A DNA stretch of 12,906 bases. Source: Rhodanobacteraceae bacterium. GTDB lineage: Bacteria > Pseudomonadota > Gammaproteobacteria > Xanthomonadales > SZUA-5. The position numbers were made by a program, and so were the translations under genes. Positions 1-6,112 of the stretch are shown here, piece by piece (positions within the stretch are counted from its first letter, which is position 1; every line of letters starts with the position of its first letter). Under the pieces are notes generated by a model, which saw nothing but the letters and a program-made list of their open reading frames with translations, was not told the DNA's origin and did no database searches. The stretch is from the NCBI GenBank assembly GCA_016717705.1, contig JADKFD010000077.1, positions 1 to 12,906 of the forward strand. Direction: 5' to 3'.

Positions 1-745
1 TGCGCAATCTGGCCACCAGCGCCTGCAACACCGCCTGGGTCTCCTCATGGAACCAGCCGTCGATGAACTCCTCGACCTGCATCTGGTCCGGGTCCTGGTA
101 GATCGCGCGCAGATCGGCGCGGGCGGATTCGCGGTTGATGCGCATCGCGCGGCGCGGCAGCCCGAGGTGGAAGCGACACCATTCGAGCGCTCGCGGGATC
201 ACCTGGTCGGGCGCGGCCAGTTCATCCACCAGACCGACCTTGAGCGCTGCGGCGCTGTCGATCATGTTGCCAGCGACGATATGGCGTTCGGCCTGATGCG
301 GGCCGAGCAAGCGTTGCAGCGAAGCCAGGATGGCCCGCGGCAGCGCCAGTCCGACCTGGGTTTCGTTGAGGCCGAGCTTGAATGGACCTTCGGCCATCAC
401 GCGATAGTCGCAATTGAGCGCAACCACGGTGCCGCCGGCCGGGCTGTGGCCGGTGATCGCCGCCACCGTGGGAATCGGCGAGCAGGCGATGGCACCGAGC
501 AGGCCGAAGAAGTCCCTCCACATTGCCAGCATGCCGGCGCGATCGAGCTTGAGCAGGGCCGGGACGTCCAGGCCGGCGCTGAACAGGCCGGGGCCCGCCG
601 AAATGACCACGGCGCGCGCACCACCATTCGGGGCGGCGCTGATCGACTGCCGCAGCGCGCTGATCAGTTCTGGCGACAGTGCGTTGACTGGCGGGCGCGC
701 CAGCCGGATTTCCAGGATGTCATCGTGGGTCAGGTGCTCGAGCAT
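1..745 (-). CDS. Delta3,delta2-enoyl-CoA isomerase-like (crotonase superfamily), 3' end cut by window edge
   Basis: 248 codons are visible before the window ends, starting at the ATG at 745. The protein has the crotonase fold. The oxyanion-hole segments FSAGLD (residues 55-60) and GHSPAGG (99-105) are present, followed by NCDYRVMAEG (111-120) and GLNETQVGL (125-133). The GLNETQ block matches the mitochondrial ECI1 (dodecenoyl-CoA isomerase) pattern, whose catalytic glutamate is in LNETQ; here that is E128. The family moves a cis-3 or trans-3 double bond to trans-2 so that unsaturated fatty acids can enter beta-oxidation. The visible length is near the usual 250-260 residues, so little is missing. 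No strong Shine-Dalgarno is seen before the ATG. It is divergent from the copper chaperone gene with 77 bp between the starts. A general enoyl-CoA hydratase is the alternative, but the second hydratase glutamate context is not evident. Confidence 0.85.
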   Translation of the reverse strand, partial: MLEHLTHDDILEIRLARPPVNALSPELISALRQSISAAPNGGARAVVISAGPGLFSAGLDVPALLKLDRAGMLAMWRDFFGLLGAIACSPIPTVAAITGHSPAGGTVVALNCDYRVMAEGPFKLGLNETQVGLALPRAILASLQRLLGPHQAERHIVAGNMIDSAAALKVGLVDELAAPDQVIPRALEWCRFHLGLPRRAMRINRESARADLRAIYQDPDQMQVEEFIDGWFHEETQAVLQALVARLR

Positions 746-822
746 GGCGCCGTTTCGGTGGTGGGTTCAGGTGCCCGAACATAGCATCGACGCCAGGAAT
801 TCACGCTCAAGGATGCTCGATC

Positions 823-1284
823 ATGACGAAGCAATGGTGGTTGGCCGTGGCGGGAGCTTTTGCCATGCCTGCGTTTGCCTGTGACGAGTTGACGGTTGCC
901 GACGCCTGGGTGCGTCTGGCGCCGCCGACTGCACCCGTCATGGCCGGCTATCTGACGCTGGCCAACACCGGCAAGGACGCTGTGACGGTGCGTGGTGGCA
1001 GTTCTGCCGACTTCGAACGCGTCGAATTGCACAACATGACGCACGAGAACGGCGTCATGCAGATGCGCAAGCTGGATGCCATCGATGTACCACCCGGCGG
1101 CGAGGTGGCGCTGGCGCCCGGCGGCATGCACCTGATGCTGATCGGACCCAAACACAGCTTTGCCGCGGGCGACCAGATCGAGATCGTGTTGCAGGTGTGT
1201 GATGGACAGCAGCAGACCGTGAGCTTGCCGGTGCGTGAGGCGGCGCCGGCTGCTGCAGATGAGCACTCGCAGCACTCTCCGTGA
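823..1284 (+). CDS. Periplasmic copper chaperone PCu(A)C
   Basis: 153 residues. A Sec signal peptide covers about residues 1-19 (ending MPAFA), so the mature protein would begin at C20. The copper site H-x10-M-x21-H-x-M is complete: H70, M81, H103 and M105, in the contexts VELHNM, GVMQMR and GGMHLML. This family binds Cu(I) in the periplasm and helps load the CuA site of cytochrome c oxidase or passes copper to Sco proteins. A second cysteine, C126 (LQVCDG), could pair with C20. The His-bearing tail (DEHSQHSP) may add metal affinity. The start is supported by AAGGA at 809-813, nine bases before the ATG. The gene stands alone on its strand and no oxidase assembly gene is next to it. A lipoprotein processing site at C20 is possible, but AFAC is a poor lipobox. 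Confidence 0.93.
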   Translation: MTKQWWLAVAGAFAMPAFACDELTVADAWVRLAPPTAPVMAGYLTLANTGKDAVTVRGGSSADFERVELHNMTHENGVMQMRKLDAIDVPPGGEVALAPGGMHLMLIGPKHSFAAGDQIEIVLQVCDGQQQTVSLPVREAAPAAADEHSQHSP

Positions 1285-1565
1285 AGTGTCGTCGCAAGTG
1301 GTTGATCCGTAGCGATGTGTGTTCGTTGCGGTTGCTGTCGTAGCGCGGCTCCGGCGCGCGTGGTCTTGAGTGCATGCCGCCAGGATGATCGCGCCGGCGC
1401 CGCATGGCGTGCCGAAAAGCGCCGGGGCCGCGCGTAACGGCAGCGGCGCACCAGCCCAGGCGCGGCCGCGGGGGCGGGCGCGGCGCGCTCGATGCCCAAG
1501 GACGCGCGGACCCGGCCTACGCATCGAGGGAGCGGCGATCTGCTCGGTTTGCCTCCAGGGGACAC

Positions 1566-1976
1566 CTAGTGACGCGAAAGGGTCTGACTGATCCGCAGCA
1601 CATGCCCGTCCGGATGGCGCACATGCATCTCGCGCACGCCCCAGGGCATGTTGGTGGGCGGCCAGGTGATGTCCAGTCCGTGTTTGAGGCAGCGCTGGTG
1701 CAGGGCATCCACGTTGGCCACCCACAGCGACATCCAGACGCCGCGATCGGCGCTCTCGTCGCCATCCGGACCAAAGGTACGGGCGTTGTCGCCTCGGCCA
1801 CGGCCGCCCTGGGCGTTCACGCACAGGAAAATCTGGCATTCGCCCGAGCTGACGCCGCCGAAATTGGGCGGATCGCCCCATTCCAGGCTCTTTTCCCAGC
1901 CGAGCTTGGCAAACCAGGCGAAGCTGTCGGCGAGGTTGGAGACGTTGAGGATCGGGGTCAGGCCTAGTGCGGTCAT
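1566..1976 (-). CDS. VOC-fold (glyoxalase/bleomycin-resistance-type) protein
   Basis: 136 residues with the two beta-alpha-beta-beta-beta modules of the vicinal oxygen chelate superfamily. Module one begins LTPILNVSNLADSFAWFAKLG; module two begins about residue 80 (GVWMSLWVANVDALHQRCLKHG) and ends in REMHVRHPDGHVLRI. The final HPDGHVL strand is the usual signature, but the position that normally carries a metal-binding Glu reads Arg (LRIS), and the first-strand His of glyoxalase I is absent. This favours a bleomycin-resistance-like, metal-free binding protein over a lyase or dioxygenase; the substrate cannot be inferred. GGAGG lies 11 bases before the ATG. It is on the same strand as dnaE2, 189 bp downstream of it, with a REPIN-like element between, so co-transcription is uncertain. 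It converges on the copper chaperone gene. Confidence 0.85.
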   Translation of the reverse strand: MTALGLTPILNVSNLADSFAWFAKLGWEKSLEWGDPPNFGGVSSGECQIFLCVNAQGGRGRGDNARTFGPDGDESADRGVWMSLWVANVDALHQRCLKHGLDITWPPTNMPWGVREMHVRHPDGHVLRISQTLSRH

Positions 1977-2054
1977 GGTTTGTCTTGCCTCCGGATTTCG
2001 AATGCACGGTGAAGCTCCGGGATGTTAGCGGACCGCCCCAAACGGGTCATCGCG

Positions 2055-2150
2055 GCATCTGGAGTGCGCCGGCTTGCCGGCGCTTTGGATGCAGTCGGAA
2101 GGCCTCGGTATCCAGGCATCCAGAGCGGCGGCAAGCCGCCGCACTCCAAA
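2055..2150. repeat. REPIN-like inverted pair of REP elements
   Basis: Two copies of a 35-38 nt unit face each other: 2055-2092 (CTGGAGTGC, core, TTTGGATGC) and 2116-2150 (GCATCCAGAG, core, GCACTCCAAA). Each core is a near-perfect small palindrome: GCGCCGGC-TT-GCCGGCGC at 2066-2083 and GCGGCGGC-AA-GCCGCCGC at 2125-2142. The pair can fold as one long hairpin of about 95 nt with the two small hairpins inside. It lies between dnaE2 and the VOC gene, a typical place for REP units, and could act as a transcript 3'-end stabiliser. This REP family differs from the TAGGAGCG family at 5487-5644. Confidence 0.8.
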
Positions 2151-2165
2151 TTGCCCTCTGATCAT

Positions 2166-5100
2166 TCAGTGGAAATCCCGCGAACGGGTGTCGAGGCCGT
2201 TGAGCAGTTCGCCGAGGTTCTCCAGTCGATGCGCCAGCAGATGCACCACGCCTTCGGCCTTCTGCAACTCGCCAACCACCCCGAGCATCTGCGATTCCAG
2301 CAACACGCGGCGCTGACGCTCGGCCAGGTCGCGCCAGACGATCAGATTGAGCCAGCCGGTTTCGTCTTCCAGCGTCACGAAAGTCACGCCCGACGCGGTA
2401 CCGGGGCGCTGGCGCAGCGTGACCAGACCGGCGACGCGCGCCGGCGTGCCATGCGCCAACGCTTGCACCTCGGCCACCGTGCGCATGCGCCGCGCGCGCA
2501 GTTGCGGCCGCAGCAACTTCAGCGGGTGGGTGTCCAGTGTCAGCCCGGTAGTCTTGTAGTCGGCAAGCACGTTCTCGGCGGCAGTCGGTGGCCGCAACAC
2601 CACCGCATCATCGGCAATGCGCGCGCCATCGAACAGATCCGGCATGCGCTCGACCCCGGTCACCGCCCACTGCGCGCGATGCCGATGCCCCGCCAACCCG
2701 CGCAACGCGCCCGCAGCACCGAGCCGCTCCAGCGTCGCCCGATCCAGGTCGGCGCGATCCGCCAGATCCTGGACGTCGCGGAAGGGTGCGGTGGCGCGGG
2801 CGGCGACAAGACGCGTGATGGCTTCGCATGAGAGTCCTCGGACTTCCCGGAAACCGAGGCGGAGGGTTGGATTTCGGGACCCGGGACCCGGGACCCGGGA
2901 CCCGAAAGAAGCATTGTCGGGATTCGATTCCGTGAGGCAAACAGACAACGAAGGTTCTGGGACCGCGGATCGTCGGGCTTTACCGGGTCCCGGGTCCCGG
3001 GTCCCGGGTCCCGGCTTCAATGGCCCCCGCGCCCCTGATCCTGCCTCCTCCATCCCCGCCTCCCACCCGCTGAACCGCACATCCACCGGCCGCACCAGAA
3101 CGCCGTGCCGGCGCGCGTCCTGGATGATCTGGCTGACCGAATAGAAGCCCAGTGGCTGGGCGTTGAGCAGGGCGGCGGCAAAGGCGGCGGGGTGGTGGCA
3201 CTTGAGCCAGGCCGAGGCATACACCAGCAGCGCGAAGCTGGCGGCGTGGGATTCGGGGAAGCCGTAAGAGCCGAAACCCTTGATCTGTTCGAACACCTGT
3301 TCGGCGAAACCGATCTCGTAGCCGCGCTCGGTCATGCCCTCGATGATCCGCTGGCGGTAGTGCTCCATGCCGCCGCGACGCTTCCAGGCGGCCATCGAGC
3401 GGCGCAACTGGTCGGCCTCGCCGGGCGTGAAGCCGGCGGCGACGATCGCCAGTTGCATCACCTGTTCCTGGAAGATCGGCACGCCAAGGGTGCGCTCGAA
3501 CACCCGCTTCAGGTCCTCGGACGGATAGCTGACCGGCTCCAGGCCCTGCCGCCGACGCAGGTAGGGATGCACCATCTTCCCCTGGATCGGCCCCGGCCGG
3601 ACGATCGCCACCTCGATGACCAGATCGTAGAAGTTGGCCGGCTTCAGCCGCGGCAACATCGACATCTGCGCCCGCGACTCGACCTGGAACACGCCCACGG
3701 TGTCGCCGGCCTGGAGCATGGCGTAGGTGGCGGGGTCTTCGGGGGGGATGGAGGAGAGGGTCAGCGGCCGTGACGCGGGACTCGGGACTTCCAGGAGCCG
3801 GGACTCGGGACTCGGGACTCGGGACTCGGTCTTGAGGCAAGCATCCAGAAGTCCGCCATTTCGAATCTCAGCACGCGGTCTCGCCGCCTGTAACTTGCTC
3901 CTGTCGAGTCCCGAGTCCCGAGTCCCGAGTCCCGGCTCCTTCTTTTCGCAACTCAAGGCCCAGCCATTGACGAGATCCAGACAGCGCCGAATACAACTCA
4001 GCATCCCCAACGCCAGGCAATCGACCTTGAGCAGGCCCAGGGTATCGAGATCGTCCTTGTCCCACTGGATGATGGTGCGGTCGGGCATGGCGGCGTTCTC
4101 CACCGGCACCAGTTCCTGCAGGGGCCGTTCGGAAATCACGAAACCGCCGACGTGCTGCGACAGATGCCTAGGAAAACCAAGGAGTTGTGACACCAACTTC
4201 AACAACTTTCTGATTTGCGTGCTGGCCGGATCAAAACCGCGCTCGGTGAGGCGTTCCTCGATGGCGGAAAAGCCGTCCCACCAGGCCAGCGAGGCGGCGA
4301 TCTGGTCGACCTGATCGAGCGCGAGGCCAAGCGCCTTGCCGACGTCGCGAATCGCGCTCTTGGCGCGATAGCAGGCCACGGTGGCGGTCAGCGCGGCGCG
4401 CTCGCGGCCGTACTTGGTGTAGATGTACTGGATCACCTCTTCGCGACGTTCGTGCTCGAAGTCGACGTCGATATCGGGCGGTTCGTTGCGTTCGCGCGAA
4501 ATGAAGCGTTCAAACAACAGGTTGCCGCGCGCCGGATCGACTTCGGTGATGCCCAGCGCATAGCAGACGGCCGAATTGGCCGCCGATCCGCGACCTTGGC
4601 AGAGAATCTTCTGCGCGCGCGCAAAGCGCACGATGTCGTGCACGGTGAGGAAATAGGATTCGTACTTGAGCTCGCCGATCAGTGCCAGTTCGTATTCGAT
4701 TTGCGTGCGCACCGCCGCCGTTTCGCCGCGCGGCCAGCGCTCGCGGATGCCGGCTTCGGTCAATTGGCGCAGGTGTGCGCTGGCGCTGCAGCCGTCCGGC
4801 ACCACTTCGTGGGGATACTCGTACCTCAGATCATTTAGAGAAAAGTTACATAACTCACTGATATGGATGGACTCATCCAGCAGTTCGACGGGATAGGTCC
4901 GATTCAATATCGGCAGCGAGCGCAGGTGCCGCTCGCCGTTCGCATGCAAGCGATAGCCGGCGTCGCGAACGCCGACGTGATGGCGCACCGCGGTCAGCAC
5001 ATCTTGCAGCGCGCCCCGTGCCCCGTGCCCCATGCCCCGTGCCCCGCATCTCCCGCTACCCACAACCCCACCACCCCCTCGACCCTGTCCGGAAAATCCG

Positions 5101-5216
5101 CCCGCGTCAGCCGGTATTCGCCCTTGTCGGCGGCGCGGCGGGCGGTGGTGATCAGGCGGCAGATGGCGGTGTAACCGTCGTGGTCGGTGGCCAGCAGCAC
5201 CAGTTTGAGCCCGCAC
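2166..5216 (-). CDS. dnaE2: Error-prone DNA polymerase DnaE2 (ImuC), main body; frame broken from its N-terminus
   Basis: The conserved polymerase sequence starts at ALQDVLTAVRHHVG (about 5011) and runs to the typical end RSRDFH. The palm motifs are intact: PDIDVDF (residues 247-253 of this frame; catalytic D248 and D250) and LLKVDCLAL (D399). FGSYGFPESHAASFALL (648-664), a helix-hairpin-helix region and a C-terminal OB domain (VAGLVTLRQRPGTASGVTFV) follow. DnaE2 is the SOS-induced C-family polymerase that does mutagenic translesion synthesis with ImuA and ImuB. The first ~65 residues of this frame are not DnaE2-like: they are the PHP region read out of frame, so the GTG at 5216 is not a real start. 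Two in-frame insertions of roughly 60 and 50 residues (about 417-483 and 724-781) coincide with heptamer inverted repeats. Function is doubtful unless the frame is restored upstream. Confidence 0.9.
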   Translation of the reverse strand: MRAQTGAAGHRPRRLHRHLPPDHHRPPRRRQGRIPADAGGFSGQGRGGGGVVGSGRCGARGMGHGARGALQDVLTAVRHHVGVRDAGYRLHANGERHLRSLPILNRTYPVELLDESIHISELCNFSLNDLRYEYPHEVVPDGCSASAHLRQLTEAGIRERWPRGETAAVRTQIEYELALIGELKYESYFLTVHDIVRFARAQKILCQGRGSAANSAVCYALGITEVDPARGNLLFERFISRERNEPPDIDVDFEHERREEVIQYIYTKYGRERAALTATVACYRAKSAIRDVGKALGLALDQVDQIAASLAWWDGFSAIEERLTERGFDPASTQIRKLLKLVSQLLGFPRHLSQHVGGFVISERPLQELVPVENAAMPDRTIIQWDKDDLDTLGLLKVDCLALGMLSCIRRCLDLVNGWALSCEKKEPGLGTRDSGLDRSKLQAARPRAEIRNGGLLDACLKTESRVPSPESRLLEVPSPASRPLTLSSIPPEDPATYAMLQAGDTVGVFQVESRAQMSMLPRLKPANFYDLVIEVAIVRPGPIQGKMVHPYLRRRQGLEPVSYPSEDLKRVFERTLGVPIFQEQVMQLAIVAAGFTPGEADQLRRSMAAWKRRGGMEHYRQRIIEGMTERGYEIGFAEQVFEQIKGFGSYGFPESHAASFALLVYASAWLKCHHPAAFAAALLNAQPLGFYSVSQIIQDARRHGVLVRPVDVRFSGWEAGMEEAGSGARGPLKPGPGTRDPGPGKARRSAVPEPSLSVCLTESNPDNASFGSRVPGPGSRNPTLRLGFREVRGLSCEAITRLVAARATAPFRDVQDLADRADLDRATLERLGAAGALRGLAGHRHRAQWAVTGVERMPDLFDGARIADDAVVLRPPTAAENVLADYKTTGLTLDTHPLKLLRPQLRARRMRTVAEVQALAHGTPARVAGLVTLRQRPGTASGVTFVTLEDETGWLNLIVWRDLAERQRRVLLESQMLGVVGELQKAEGVVHLLAHRLENLGELLNGLDTRSRDFH
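2875..3013. repeat. Heptamer inverted-repeat element inside dnaE2 (GGGACCC type)
   Basis: The left arm at 2875-2904 is (CGGGACC)4 plus CG. The right arm at 2984-3013 is its exact reverse complement, built on GGGTCCC. Arms are 30 bp with no mismatch, and the loop is 79 nt (2905-2983). The element lies in the dnaE2 reading frame without a stop and encodes GPGTRDPGPG- and SRVPGPGSR-like peptide. Typical DnaE2 proteins have only a short link here, between the RPVDV motif and LRLGFREVRGL. Confidence 0.9.
3793..3940. repeat. Heptamer inverted-repeat element inside dnaE2 (GGGACTC type)
   Basis: The left arm at 3793-3828 is AGGAGCC followed by four GGGACTC units and G. The right arm at 3905-3940 is the exact reverse complement. 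Arms are 36 bp with no mismatch, and the loop is 76 nt (3829-3904). A further one and a half GGGACT units stand at 3776-3790. It is in frame with dnaE2 and encodes GTRDSGL- and ESRVPSP-type peptide between RRCLDLV and RPLTLSSIP, which are nearly adjacent in usual DnaE2 proteins. Confidence 0.92.
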
Positions 5217-5455
5217 TGCAGGCGAAACTCACTGCCGACGATCAGCGCCAGTCCGTGTGCGTTGGCCGCTTCGTGCGCGCGCACGATGCCGGCCATCGAG
5301 CACTCGTCGGTGATCGCCAGTGCCCGGTAACCCAGCTTGCGCGCGCGCTCGAACAACTCCTGCGCGGTCGATGCGCCGCGCTGAAAGCTGAAGTTCGACA
5401 GACAATGGAGTTCGGCGTAGGCGCTGGGCATGGTGGTGGGCTCGAAGGCCACCAT
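4994..5455 (-). CDS. dnaE2: DnaE2 N-terminal PHP-domain fragment, ends in a frameshift
   Basis: This frame holds the true start of dnaE2. AYAELHCLSNFSFQRGAS is the hallmark N-terminus, followed by AITDECSMAGIVRAHEAA, LIVGSEFRL and the RRAADKGEYRLTRADF segment, up to VVGLWVAGD. It then enters the 7-bp repeat array, encodes GHGAWGTGHGARC and stops at 4994. In other DnaE2 proteins about 60 residues, including a GDVHMH metal-site motif, separate LWxxG from ALQDxLTA. Here only about 13 remain, so some 50 residues are missing as well as the frame. Two starts are possible, ATG at 5455 or ATG at 5431; neither has a clear Shine-Dalgarno. The LexA box ends 9 bases before 5455, which leaves little leader, so 5431 may be the used start. 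The downstream frame needs +1 (or -2) base to join. Confidence 0.85.
   Translation of the reverse strand: MVAFEPTTMPSAYAELHCLSNFSFQRGASTAQELFERARKLGYRALAITDECSMAGIVRAHEAANAHGLALIVGSEFRLQCGLKLVLLATDHDGYTAICRLITTARRAADKGEYRLTRADFPDRVEGVVGLWVAGDAGHGAWGTGHGARCKMC
5013..5047. repeat. Five-unit 7-bp tandem repeat at the dnaE2 frameshift
   Basis: Five consecutive heptamers on the plus strand: GCCCCGT, GCCCCGT, GCCCCAT, GCCCCGT, GCCCCGC. On the coding strand these read GGGGCAC-like. Because 7 leaves remainder 1 when divided by 3, each gain or loss of a unit changes the reading frame. By frame arithmetic, adding one unit or losing two would join the PHP fragment to the polymerase body. Confidence 0.92.
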
Positions 5456-5464
5456 GGTAGCGCG

Positions 5465-5484
5465 TACTGTATGGATGTACAGTA
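5465..5484 (-). promoter_or_regulatory. LexA-binding SOS box upstream of dnaE2
   Basis: TACTGTATGGATGTACAGTA has 7-bp perfect arms (TACTGTA / TACAGTA) around TGGATG and fits CTG-N10-CAG, the E. coli-type LexA consensus, at all key positions. It sits 9 bp before the ATG at 5455 and 33 bp before the ATG at 5431. This is the expected position for SOS control of an error-prone polymerase. Confidence 0.88.
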
Positions 5485-5486
5485 AC

Positions 5487-5564
5487 GCATCGCGCGCAAG
5501 CACGCTCCTGCAACCCTGCCGAAGATCCACGCGGCACTTGTAGGAGCGACGTGTACGTCGCGAT
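5487..5564. repeat. BIME-like REP pair, copy 1
   Basis: An inverted REP unit (GCATCGCGCGCAAGCACG then CTCCTGCAA), a linker with TGCCGAAGATCCACG, then a direct unit (TTGTAGGAGCGACG then CGTCGCGAT). It is about 78% or more alike to the next copy by eye. The TAGGAGCG core is a common REP family of Pseudomonas and Xanthomonadales. It begins 2 bp from the LexA box. Confidence 0.85.
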
Positions 5565-5568
5565 CAAA

Positions 5569-5644
5569 GCATCGCGCGCAAGCGCGCTCCTACAATCTTG
5601 CCGAAGATCTACGCAAGAATTGTAGGAGCGACCTTGGTCGCGAT
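5569..5644. repeat. BIME-like REP pair, copy 2
   Basis: Same layout as copy 1: inverted unit (GCATCGCGCGCAAGCGCG then CTCCTACAA), linker TTGCCGAAGATCTACGC, direct unit (TTGTAGGAGCGACC then GGTCGCGAT). The two copies stand in tandem with a 4-bp gap, giving four REP units in alternating orientation. Confidence 0.87.
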
Positions 5645-5668
5645 AGCTGTTGGCTGTCGCGGCCCGCC

Positions 5669-6073
5669 TCAACCCGGGCAGGGCGACGCCTGGAAAGTGA
5701 CCACGCCATTGACCGTGCACTTGTGCACCGTCTGTTTGGCGGGAGCCGGGCTCTTGCAACTGTTGTCCGCCAGACACGGCATCGTCAGGCTGATCACGTA
5801 ACGGACCTGGCTCCCATCCATGGCAACCTCCATCAGCTCCGGGCGTTCCAGTTCCGCCGAGCTGTCGATGCCGCGCAGGAAAGCACTGACGCCGGCGTTG
5901 CTCGCCGCGTGTCCGCGAATTTCAATCCGGGAGCCGCTGGCCTTGATCTCCTGGATATTGCTTCCGGCCGGCAGCAGCGGCTCCAGCAGCACGCGGGCGC
6001 TGTCGGTGGTCGTGTCGGCGGCGGCCGGCGAACTCAATGCGAGGACCATCAGAAACAACAAGGCTGTGCGCAT
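5669..6073 (-). CDS. Secreted PilN-like domain protein with a C-terminal DUF4124-like tail
   Basis: 134 residues. A Sec signal peptide (about residues 1-19, ending SSPAAA) leads into a region resembling the periplasmic part of PilN-type pilus assembly proteins: SRIEIRGHAASNAGVSAFLRG (about 48-68) then LERPELMEV (75-83). In PilN this fold supports the type IV pilus inner-membrane platform, but PilN has a membrane helix and sits in pilMNOP; neither is present here. The tail HKCTVNGVVTFQASPCP (118-133) recalls the Cys-pair ending of DUF4124 proteins. Four cysteines (100, 106, 119, 132) could form two disulfides. GGAG lies 7 bases before the ATG. It follows the M2 peptidase gene by 39 bp on the same strand, so they may share a transcript. 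I infer an envelope protein of unknown role. Confidence 0.65.
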   Translation of the reverse strand: MRTALLFLMVLALSSPAAADTTTDSARVLLEPLLPAGSNIQEIKASGSRIEIRGHAASNAGVSAFLRGIDSSAELERPELMEVAMDGSQVRYVISLTMPCLADNSCKSPAPAKQTVHKCTVNGVVTFQASPCPG

Positions 6074-6112
6074 ACCGCTGCTCCGGGTTGATGTCGCTTC
6101 AGAAGTCGTTGC

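Noticed and set aside
47..784. 245-codon open frame on the plus strand
   Set aside because: It lies opposite the enoyl-CoA isomerase gene, whose motifs are clear; the plus-strand translation has no family resemblance.
1285..1565. Possible small gene or terminator between the convergent copper chaperone and VOC genes
   Set aside because: Open frames here lack a ribosome-binding site and any recognisable domain, and the many GC-rich self-complementary stretches give no single convincing terminator hairpin.
730..2007. 425-codon minus-strand frame
   Set aside because: It overlaps the copper chaperone and the VOC gene in other frames; both of those have diagnostic motifs and this one has none.
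2875..3940. CRISPR array
   Set aside because: Units are 7 bp and contiguous, or arranged as inverted arms around one loop; there are no regular unique spacers and no cas genes.
5013..5047. Programmed ribosomal frameshift to rescue dnaE2
   Set aside because: No X-XXY-YYZ slippery heptamer and no reason for the missing ~50 PHP residues; copy-number change or an assembly error explains it more simply.
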